Assembly (NCBI GenBank): GCA_004028745.1
Contig: RAZP01000006.1
Span: 1 to 64,000, forward strand
Direction of reading: 5' to 3'
Length of the DNA stretch: 64,000 bases
Source of the DNA: Prosthecochloris sp.
GTDB taxonomy: Bacteria; Bacteroidota; Chlorobiia; Chlorobiales; Chlorobiaceae
Shown: piece by piece, positions 57,839-64,000 of the stretch
Layout of the letters: each line of letters begins with the position of its first letter
How positions within the stretch are numbered: position 1 is the first letter of the stretch
Notes under the pieces: generated by a model
What the model was told of the DNA's origin: nothing
The model's input: the letters and a program-made list of their open reading frames with translations, nothing else
The model's database searches: none
Made by a program: the position numbers and the translations under genes

Positions 57839-60571
57839 ATGAGATTTGTCCGGACAAGTCTTGTTGCGGCAGCGTTTGCTTTTGCGGCGGCCTCTGTCGT
57901 TCCGGTTTCGGTCACCAGCGCCCAGCCCCGGAAGATTCCACAGTCTGTCATCGGCAATAGTAAAAATGTACGGGTTATCCCTGGAGAACACTACAGGGCA
58001 GGTGCTTTGCACCGTATGTTGTTCGGAGATCACTGGCGTTCGCTCTGGACATCTCCAATGGATGTGGAAGTTCTTGACCTGCAAAACTTTGCAGGGGGGC
58101 TGAAGCCTTACAAAAAGGGAGGGGGCTTTCAAACAATCAGTCTCCGTTTCAGAGGCGCGGATGGAAAAGAGTACCGTTTCAGGACGGTTGACAAGGACCC
58201 GGCAAGAGGAATGCCTGAAAAGCTGCGCAACACTGTTGTCTCGGATGTCGTTCAGGACCAGGTGAGTACGGCGAACCCTTCAAGCGCTGCGATTATTTCT
58301 CCGCTGCTTGATGCAGCAGGAATTCTGCATGCTTCTGCCAGATTTGTCATTATGCCCTACGATCGTGAAAATCTCGGCAAGTATTATGAAGAATTTGCCG
58401 GTCTTCTCGGTACCATTGAAGAGCATCCCGATGAAAACGACGGGCCGGAAAACGCATTTGCCGATGCGGACAAGGTTGTCAAAACCTCTTCGATGCTTAA
58501 GAGGCTTGAGAAAGACAACAATAACATCATTGATGCCAGGGCTTACCTCAAAGCCCGCCTGATGGATCTTTTTGTCGGTGACTGGGACCGCCACTCGGGA
58601 CAATGGCGGTGGGCTGGTTACAAAGAGGGTGATAAAACGCTCTGGAAACCGATTCCGAAAGACCGTGACAATGCCTTTTCGCGCCAGGACGGGGTGTTCT
58701 CATGGGTGATTACCCAAGTCATTCCCCATATAGAAGGGTTCGGTGACGACCTTGACGAAGTTTACTTTCTCTCCTGGTCAGGCCGTCCCGTTGATCGCCG
58801 CATTTTTCCTCTGTTAAACCGGTCCGAATGGGAAAGTGTAACCCTTGAGCTACGGGGTCTTTTGACGGATCAACTGATCAATGACGCTGTGCACCAAATG
58901 CCGCCGGCCATGTATGCAAAGGAAGGAGAGAGAATTACTCGTGACCTCAAGGTAAGGCGTGATCTTCTTGTCGAGGCTTCCGATGAACTGTACAGGATCT
59001 ACGCTGAAGATGTTGATATCTACACGAGCGACAAAGCAGAATATGCCCAAATAGAACGTAACGGTGACGGCACTGTCGCAGTCAGGATCTACAGGATGCA
59101 TGACGGGCCTGCATCGCGTGAAGCTGCACCTTACTATTCCAGGGTATTCGATCCGAAACACACTTCCGAAATCCGTTTATACCTGCTGGGGGAAAATGAC
59201 TATACTGATATCAGCGGTACAATGGCGAAGGGTATAGACGTCCGTGTTATCGGAGGCAAGGGAGAAGATACAATCGTGGACAGGGTGACGGTTTCATCCG
59301 GTGGTTTCGGCAGAAAAGCCGGAAACTATCTTTATGATGAAGGAACTGAAACGGTGTTCGGCAGGGGTAGATATACGGTAATTGATACAAGCAGGGTCGG
59401 AGAGCCTGCGGACTATGGTCTGAAAGCCAGGGATTACGGCAGGGAGCTCGATGCTTCAATTGCGAATCTCAGACTTGATTATGCGCCTGAGTATGGTGTT
59501 TTTCTTGGATGGGGTGTCATTCTCGAGGATTACGGTTTTCGCAAAGACCCTTATAATTACAATATGAAGCTTGGCGGCGGGGTGGCTTACGGTTCAGGTT
59601 CGAAGCTGCGTTACAGGCTTGACTATACAGGCGATTTCCGTTCGTTTATCGATGGCACGGAGCTGCTGCTCGAAATCGGGACAACCGGACTCGATATTAT
59701 CAATTTTTATGGTTTCGGTAATGAGTCGTCTTTTGACAAGTCACTTTATGACGAAGATGATTTTGAGATCAAACAGCAGTTGACCTGGATACGTCCGACA
59801 TTGCTGTTTCCGGCCAACGCCGATTTCCAGTTCAGGGTCGGTCTTGAAGCTCAATTCGTCGACCTTGAGGTTGAGCCGGGTTCGAGGCTCGAAGCCATGA
59901 ATCCCTATGGAATCGACGAGGATTTTACCGGCAGCTTTATTGCAGGTTTTCGATATGACAAGCGGGATTGTGGTGGAAAAGTCCTTCTATCGCCAAGAAA
60001 GCAGCTCGGGCGGTTTGCCCGTGCAAGAACTCCGTGCGGTACGACAGCCTTGAGCGGGGCGGTGCTTGATGTGGAGGGTGCCTACTATCCTGAGTTTTTC
60101 GGAAACAGCAGCACATTCGGAAAAGTCAAGGCTGAAGGAACCGTATACCTGCCTTTACCTTCACTTCCCTATTCGAGGCTTGCCTTACGGGCTGGGGGCG
60201 AAAAGATATGGGGAGACTTTCCGTTCTACGAGGCGGCTTTCCTTGGTGGTTCGAAATCGATTCGTGGTTATGACAAACAACGCTTTGCCGGTGACGCCTC
60301 CCTTTATGCCAACTCGGAGCTGAGGCTCTACCTGGGCACCTTTAAATTTCTTGTTCCGGTAATGTTCGGGCCGCTTGCATTTATTGAAACCGGAAGAGTT
60401 TTTTACGACGGCGAGGATTCCGACAAATGGCATACCGGATATGGCGGCGGACTCTGGTTCGGGTTTATCGAACCGCGTTATGCTTTGAGTGTTTCTGTGG
60501 GCAGAGGAGTTGACAGTGCAAGGCTGACCGACGATATCGGCATATATGTGAGAACAGGATTCAGCTTCTGA
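57839..60571 (+). CDS. Omp85-type outer-membrane barrel with an unusual N-terminal kinase-like region
   Basis: About 910 residues. The signal peptide is MRFVRTSLVAAAFAFAAAS. The C-terminal 370 or so residues form a BamA/TamA-like barrel: FLGGSKSIRGYDKQRFAG is the conserved lid-lock motif, and the chain ends with the terminal aromatic IYVRTGFSF. The usual POTRA repeats are not obvious. Instead residues about 60-400 contain LKARLMDLFVGDWDRHSGQW and PIPKDRDNAFSRQDG. These recall the catalytic DRH and metal-binding DxD segments of HipA/Fam20C-like kinases. That comparison is tentative. ATG 57839 is chosen because the signal peptide starts there; 57770 and 57773 are alternatives. A terminator follows. 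Confidence 0.78.
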   Translation: MRFVRTSLVAAAFAFAAASVVPVSVTSAQPRKIPQSVIGNSKNVRVIPGEHYRAGALHRMLFGDHWRSLWTSPMDVEVLDLQNFAGGLKPYKKGGGFQTISLRFRGADGKEYRFRTVDKDPARGMPEKLRNTVVSDVVQDQVSTANPSSAAIISPLLDAAGILHASARFVIMPYDRENLGKYYEEFAGLLGTIEEHPDENDGPENAFADADKVVKTSSMLKRLEKDNNNIIDARAYLKARLMDLFVGDWDRHSGQWRWAGYKEGDKTLWKPIPKDRDNAFSRQDGVFSWVITQVIPHIEGFGDDLDEVYFLSWSGRPVDRRIFPLLNRSEWESVTLELRGLLTDQLINDAVHQMPPAMYAKEGERITRDLKVRRDLLVEASDELYRIYAEDVDIYTSDKAEYAQIERNGDGTVAVRIYRMHDGPASREAAPYYSRVFDPKHTSEIRLYLLGENDYTDISGTMAKGIDVRVIGGKGEDTIVDRVTVSSGGFGRKAGNYLYDEGTETVFGRGRYTVIDTSRVGEPADYGLKARDYGRELDASIANLRLDYAPEYGVFLGWGVILEDYGFRKDPYNYNMKLGGGVAYGSGSKLRYRLDYTGDFRSFIDGTELLLEIGTTGLDIINFYGFGNESSFDKSLYDEDDFEIKQQLTWIRPTLLFPANADFQFRVGLEAQFVDLEVEPGSRLEAMNPYGIDEDFTGSFIAGFRYDKRDCGGKVLLSPRKQLGRFARARTPCGTTALSGAVLDVEGAYYPEFFGNSSTFGKVKAEGTVYLPLPSLPYSRLALRAGGEKIWGDFPFYEAAFLGGSKSIRGYDKQRFAGDASLYANSELRLYLGTFKFLVPVMFGPLAFIETGRVFYDGEDSDKWHTGYGGGLWFGFIEPRYALSVSVGRGVDSARLTDDIGIYVRTGFSF

Positions 60572-60624
60572 ATGGCATCTCTGACAAGCATCATGTCAGA
60601 ATTCAGCTTTGTTTTGTAAATCGC

Positions 60625-60666
60625 ACTTCCCCCCTGAGGCTACCTCAGGGGGGAAGTTTGTTTTGG
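60625..60666 (+). terminator. Strong terminator between the Omp85 and cyclase genes
   Basis: ACTTCCCCCCTGAGG-CTA-CCTCAGGGGGGAAGT is a perfect 15-bp stem followed by TTGTTTTG. Confidence 0.93.
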
Positions 60667-60698
60667 CATGGGCTGCTCGGCTACTTAATCTTTTTATT

Positions 60699-61787
60699 AT
60701 GCGGGTTCCTCCGAAGATATCGAGAAATCTAAAAAGCATAGGACGGATTATCTTCGGTTTTATGATGGCATTTTACGTCTATCTTGCTTTTTTTACGGCG
60801 TTTGGCCGTGCTTATGAGGAGTTTTACTTTCCCAGTGATGTTTTTGTTTTTACCCGTTTTACGGTTGCCGGATTTGTTGTCGGCACCGTTGTGGCTGTTT
60901 CGGATGTGTTTTTTCTTTCGAGGATAATCAGGAACCTTAATTTTCTTCTGACGCTTTTTGCCGGGACGATATTTTATGTGATCCTGTCTCTCGTGGTTTT
61001 GCTGCTTTTTGTGATCTGGGAAGAGTATCTGTTATTGAACGGTTCCGGCATTTTTTCTTTCGAAACCCGTTTTAGGACGTTTTTTTCCGGCGAGTTTATT
61101 GTTCTGGTATTGTATCTGACCGTTGTCGGTATTGTGATCAACTCTTTCCGGCTTGTTATTCAGCGGGTCGGCGAGAAAAATTTCTGGAATGCCGTTACAG
61201 GAAGATATCATACTTCTCATGAGGAGGAACGTGTATTCATGTTTCTCGATTTGTACAGTTCAACCGCTCTCGCGGAGAGTATGGGGCACGAACGTTATCA
61301 TAATCTTCTGCATGATGTGTTTAAAGATATAGCCGATCCGATAACTGTTTACGGAGGGGAGGTGTATCAATACGTTGGAGATAGTGTTGTTGTTACCTGG
61401 GGCATTCAGGATGGTACGAAGCGAATGAACTGCATTCGCTGCTTTTTCGATATCCTGAAACGTATCGAGAGACGGGCTGGAGAATACGAGAAGTGTTACC
61501 AGTTTGTTCCGCATTTAAAGGCGGGTCTGCATGCCGGCAAGGTAATTGCAGGTGAGGTCGGGCAAGAGAAGCGCGAGATTGTTTTCCACGGGGATACGGT
61601 AAATACCGCTGCCAGGATTCAGGATGAGTGCGTTGCAATGGGTGAGCAGATTCTTCTTTCGGAAGAGCTTCTGTTTCTGTTTCCTGTGAGGCAGCTGAAA
61701 AGGTTTCCTACGCGTTTTAAAGGCATAATTTCCCTTAAAGGAAGAATGGCGAAAATTTCACTGTATACTATCAGTGATGCGGGGTAA
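60699..61787 (+). CDS. Membrane-bound class III adenylate/guanylate cyclase
   Basis: About four or five N-terminal membrane helices (residues about 15-150) are followed by a class III nucleotide cyclase domain. The first metal aspartate is in [15 protein letters not shown], the second in [11 protein letters not shown]. The transition-state Asn/Arg lie in [11 protein letters not shown], whose Asp is at the base-recognition position. It should make a cyclic mononucleotide; which base is used cannot be decided by eye. The start at 60699 lies downstream of the strong terminator. The gene ends 14 bases from the convergent HD-PycTM gene. Confidence 0.87.
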   Translation: MRVPPKISRNLKSIGRIIFGFMMAFYVYLAFFTAFGRAYEEFYFPSDVFVFTRFTVAGFVVGTVVAVSDVFFLSRIIRNLNFLLTLFAGTIFYVILSLVVLLLFVIWEEYLLLNGSGIFSFETRFRTFFSGEFIVLVLYLTVVGIVINSFRLVIQRVGEKNFWNAVTGRYHTSHEEERVFMFLDLYSSTALAESMGHERYHNLLHDVFKDIADPITVYGGEVYQYVGDSVVVTWGIQDGTKRMNCIRCFFDILKRIERRAGEYEKCYQFVPHLKAGLHAGKVIAGEVGQEKREIVFHGDTVNTAARIQDECVAMGEQILLSEELLFLFPVRQLKRFPTRFKGIISLKGRMAKISLYTISDAG

Positions 61788-61801
61788 GTTTTTATTACTG
61801 C

Positions 61802-63001
61802 TCAGTTGGTGAAAGCGTAAGCATAAAAACTGATTGAAAGAACCAAGCCCACCATGAAAATATCATAGGATAGTTTCAGGAACTTGTATTTTTTGTCGAG
61901 AACTTTACCCAGATAATAAGTGTCGCGTATCATGTTTGTGATATAGTATGGTTTGTCCTTCAGCATTTCTTTTACACCCCATTCGTACTGATCGAGATCA
62001 AGGTTTACAAAAGATCCGAAAAACAGCAGATTTGCTTTTCTGTTCTTTATGTCTTCCATTGTTGTTTCGTGGCGTGTGACTTTCGGGCGTGTGGCGAGTA
62101 CCGACGTTATAATTGTGGCAACGCAGGTGAAGAGCATCAGGAAGGTCGGTATAATAAGGTCAGGAAGCTGGTCGAGTTTTCTGACAAGTAGCGAGATGAT
62201 AATGGAAAAGATAAGGGAGTTCGTCTGAATCATGATGTTTGCTTTCTGATCGACAATAGCGCTGAAACTCACGTGGTTTCTGGAGGAAGTTCTGTAATAC
62301 ACCTCCATGTTTCGTTCTACGCCGCGATTGTTGGCTGCGCTGTTTTTGTTCTCTTCGTTCTTTTTTTTCGCAACTTTTTTCCTCTTCTTCCGAAGCTTCT
62401 CTTTTTTTAGTTCATTCTGCAGTATGACGAGGTTTTCCTCCTTTTTACCATTGAACATTTCACGGCCGTATGATGTGAAGAAGCTGTGCTCGCGAAAAAA
62501 ATCGATGTTGAGTTGAAGCCACTCTATGTCGGTAAATGGAACATCACGATCTTTTTCGAGCTCAATCCTGAGCAACTCGCTTTTCTGCTTGTAATTATCC
62601 GATCCAAGGTGGGAAAGGTCTGCATCGCAGACAACCTCCTGAAGCAGGTTCTGTGGCGACTGAGGTATTTTGGTTGCCAATATGCAGCCTTTTATAAGTT
62701 TTCTTGTTTCCTGATCGACGCCTTGTTCTGCGAGAAAAGCTTCAGCTATTTCGGCGCTTTTTTCCTCATGTTCCTTGTCGGATTCCATGTGACCGATATC
62801 GTGAAACCAGCATGCGAGCATGACGAGAATGATGGACTGATCAGGCAGTTTCATACCTTCAGCTATCATCTTACCGGTTTCAACAGTTTCTTTGGTGTGC
62901 ATGAAATCATGATAAATACCCGTGCTGCGCTTCTTGTTTACCTCGAAGCGATGCGAGACGAAGGTCGATACCTTTTCAAGCAGTGTGTTATTGACAGTCA
63001 T
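61802..63001 (-). CDS. HD-domain protein fused to a Pycsar-type (PycTM, DUF5706) membrane domain
   Basis: The N-terminal half is an HD phosphohydrolase (H35, ACWFHDIGH with H67-D68, CDADLSHLG with the distal Asp). A very basic linker (KKEKLRKKRKKVAKKK) leads to a C-terminal membrane domain from about residue 240. That domain starts RNHVSFSAIVDQKANIMIQ, has two helices, a cytosolic part and a last helix. This matches the PycTM effector domain of Pycsar antiphage systems and related HD-DUF5706 proteins. The HD part may degrade nucleotides. The class III cyclase gene is immediately convergent. The same architecture also occurs without any defence link in Bacteroidota/Chlorobiota, so the role is open. 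Confidence 0.82.
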   Translation of the reverse strand: MTVNNTLLEKVSTFVSHRFEVNKKRSTGIYHDFMHTKETVETGKMIAEGMKLPDQSIILVMLACWFHDIGHMESDKEHEEKSAEIAEAFLAEQGVDQETRKLIKGCILATKIPQSPQNLLQEVVCDADLSHLGSDNYKQKSELLRIELEKDRDVPFTDIEWLQLNIDFFREHSFFTSYGREMFNGKKEENLVILQNELKKEKLRKKRKKVAKKKNEENKNSAANNRGVERNMEVYYRTSSRNHVSFSAIVDQKANIMIQTNSLIFSIIISLLVRKLDQLPDLIIPTFLMLFTCVATIITSVLATRPKVTRHETTMEDIKNRKANLLFFGSFVNLDLDQYEWGVKEMLKDKPYYITNMIRDTYYLGKVLDKKYKFLKLSYDIFMVGLVLSISFYAYAFTN

Positions 63002-63226
63002 TGCGTTATCTTACAAAGATCGTTTTAAATTGTCCCGGTAAGCAGTGACAAAAAACATGTGATGAGCAGCAAAAAATGACTAAATAATATTTACTAACTA
63101 ATGAATAATGGAAGAACGTATTTAACAATATCCAGTGATTAGTAATAGTCAATTATAACTCGTTGCTGCTATGGAATTCCCGAGCAATTGCAGCCGTGAA
63201 AAACAAGCAACGATATATCTTTTTAA
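63002..63226. other. Non-coding AT-rich gap
   Basis: No gene is seen. Several ACTAAT/ATTAGT units occur near 63075-63150, similar to the stretch around 33320-33345, without an obvious function. Confidence 0.4.
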
Positions 63227-63368
63227 AGGCACCTCGATTAATTGTCATGAGCGTCATGAGTACGAGGCGGACGGAGCACAGAAACCGGAGTGTACACGTA
63301 GTACATGAGGATTTCGAGCACCGACCAACGAAGTAATCATGACGCGGAATAAATTAATAGATGTGCCC
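63227..63368. mobile_element. GGGCACC inverted-repeat element with TTAA target duplication
   Basis: The left end AGGCACCTCGATTAATTG and right end AAATTAATAGATGTGCCC enclose GAGGCGGACGGAGCACAGAAA and GAGGATTTCGAGCACCG, here longer than the standard copy (142 bases). Flanks 63223-63226 and 63369-63372 are both TTAA. Confidence 0.7.
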
Positions 63369-63416
63369 TTAATTTAGGGACTCCTGATGCATATAATCAA
63401 AGGGATTTTTTCATCA

Positions 63417-63533
63417 GGGCACCTCTATTAATTGTCATGAGTGACCTTAAGACAAGACGGACGGAACGCAGAACCCCCTTTCTATCCGCCCAACGAAGTA
63501 TTCGGGTCGCACAACAAATTAATAGAGGTGCCC
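63417..63533. mobile_element. GGGCACC inverted-repeat element with ATCA target duplication
   Basis: The left end GGGCACCTCTATTAATTG and right end CAAATTAATAGAGGTGCCC enclose GACGGACGGAACGCAGAA and CAACGAAGTATTCGGG. Flanks 63413-63416 and 63534-63537 are both ATCA. It lies 20 bases before the next gene and may contribute to its leader. Confidence 0.75.
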
Positions 63534-63553
63534 ATCAGGAACCCTGTACTGCT

Positions 63554-64000
63554 ATGATAAATTCAAGACGACTTCCCAGGTTTCACGTGGCAATTGTTTT
63601 TTTATTGTTTTCGGCATTTCCCGGAGCGTTCGGAGCCGCACTTGCGGGAAGTCGTACAACAAACGACATTTTAACGGATGACGCGGCTCATTTCTTTCGT
63701 GATTTTAGGGATATTTTCTCTTCTCCTGCACATTTTGACGGCAGCGACTGGATAACGATCGGTGCTGTTGCAAGTACTGCGGCTGCAGCAGCGGTATGGG
63801 GTGATGCCCCTGTTCGGGAGTATCTGCTTGACAACCGTTCAGGTTTTACCGATGGCCTGGTGTCTGTCGGAGATTACTACGGGGAGCTTTCTACCGGTTA
63901 CTATCTGGGGTCTGCTCTCTATGTTGCCGGCATCGTCAGTGACGATGACTGGGTTCGCTATACCGGCAGAGCAGTACTGGAAGCACACACCTTTTCGCTG
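63554..64000 (+). CDS. PAP2-like exported protein, N-terminal part (cut by window end)
   Basis: 149 codons are visible. A signal peptide (RFHVAIVFLLFSAFPGAFG) is followed by SDWITIGAVASTAAAAAVWG, GFTDGLVSVGDYYGEL and YLGSALYVAGIVSDDDWVRY. This spacing resembles the region before the catalytic motifs of outer PAP2-superfamily lipid phosphatases. The catalytic residues lie beyond the edge, so this is a guess. Its start follows a mobile element closely. Confidence 0.55.
   Translation, partial: MINSRRLPRFHVAIVFLLFSAFPGAFGAALAGSRTTNDILTDDAAHFFRDFRDIFSSPAHFDGSDWITIGAVASTAAAAAVWGDAPVREYLLDNRSGFTDGLVSVGDYYGELSTGYYLGSALYVAGIVSDDDWVRYTGRAVLEAHTFSL

Noticed and set aside
1..64000. CRISPR arrays
   Set aside because: I saw no regularly spaced direct repeats with spacers. 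The dispersed repeats are inverted-repeat elements separated by kilobases.

Overview
The window looks like chromosome of a green sulfur bacterium (Chlorobiaceae, possibly a marine Prosthecochloris- or Chlorobium-like species). The evidence is a cyanobacterial-type carotene desaturase (CrtQ-like), class II fumarase, a sodium-pumping oxaloacetate decarboxylase cluster, oxygen-independent ribonucleotide reductase, and the overall gene content. This is inferred from gene content only; no rRNA gene is present.

Layout. 1-8 kb: a PrpE/Acs-type acyl-CoA synthetase running off the left edge, then SbcD, RsmA, the C-terminal half of a transketolase, YbaB-RecR and a carotene desaturase. 7.8-10.3 kb: tRNA-Arg(CCG) and tRNA-Pro(CGG), then a truncated phage-type integrase, a REP-associated tyrosine transposase with its REP-like repeats, and an unknown membrane-anchored protein; this is a tRNA-linked integration hotspot. 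10.3-19.2 kb: cyclopropane fatty acid synthase, aldo/keto reductase, RF3, phosphoglucomutase, fumarase and PPK2. 19.2-22.7 kb: an AT-rich accessory block with a two-helix small protein coupled to a cyanophycin-synthetase-like ATP-grasp ligase that lacks the Mur-ligase half, facing a serC operon whose first gene is decayed. 22.7-26.2 kb: a cobalamin riboswitch and nrdDG. 26.2-37.2 kb: ModD, an unlisted 43-residue protein, KdsC, HtpG, a rubrerythrin-VIT1 iron protein, an APH/P-loop fusion, UspA and oadGAB. 37.3-49 kb: an LRR protein, GH65 phosphorylase plus GT4 glycosyltransferase, DnaE, TrxA, TrxB and an NtrC-type regulator. 49-64 kb: two secreted propeller-like proteins, TrmH, AsmA, a PHP-domain protein, a metallophosphoesterase, an Omp85 barrel with a possible kinase-like front domain, a membrane class III nucleotide cyclase facing an HD-PycTM protein, and the start of a PAP2-type protein.

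The strongest structure not explained by genes is a dispersed family of short (about 115-140 bp) inverted-repeat elements with ends GGGCACCTCTATTAATT, often flanked by 4-bp target duplications. At least seven full or composite copies, one copy of a related second family, and several decayed ends are present. They cluster at gene 3' ends. One lies exactly at the end of the RF3 gene and supplies its stop codon, and another has its target duplication overlapping a stop codon. They look like non-autonomous mobile elements (MITEs). The other main leads are the ATP-grasp locus, the cyclase/HD-PycTM pair (resembling parts of Pycsar signalling) and several unusual domain fusions.
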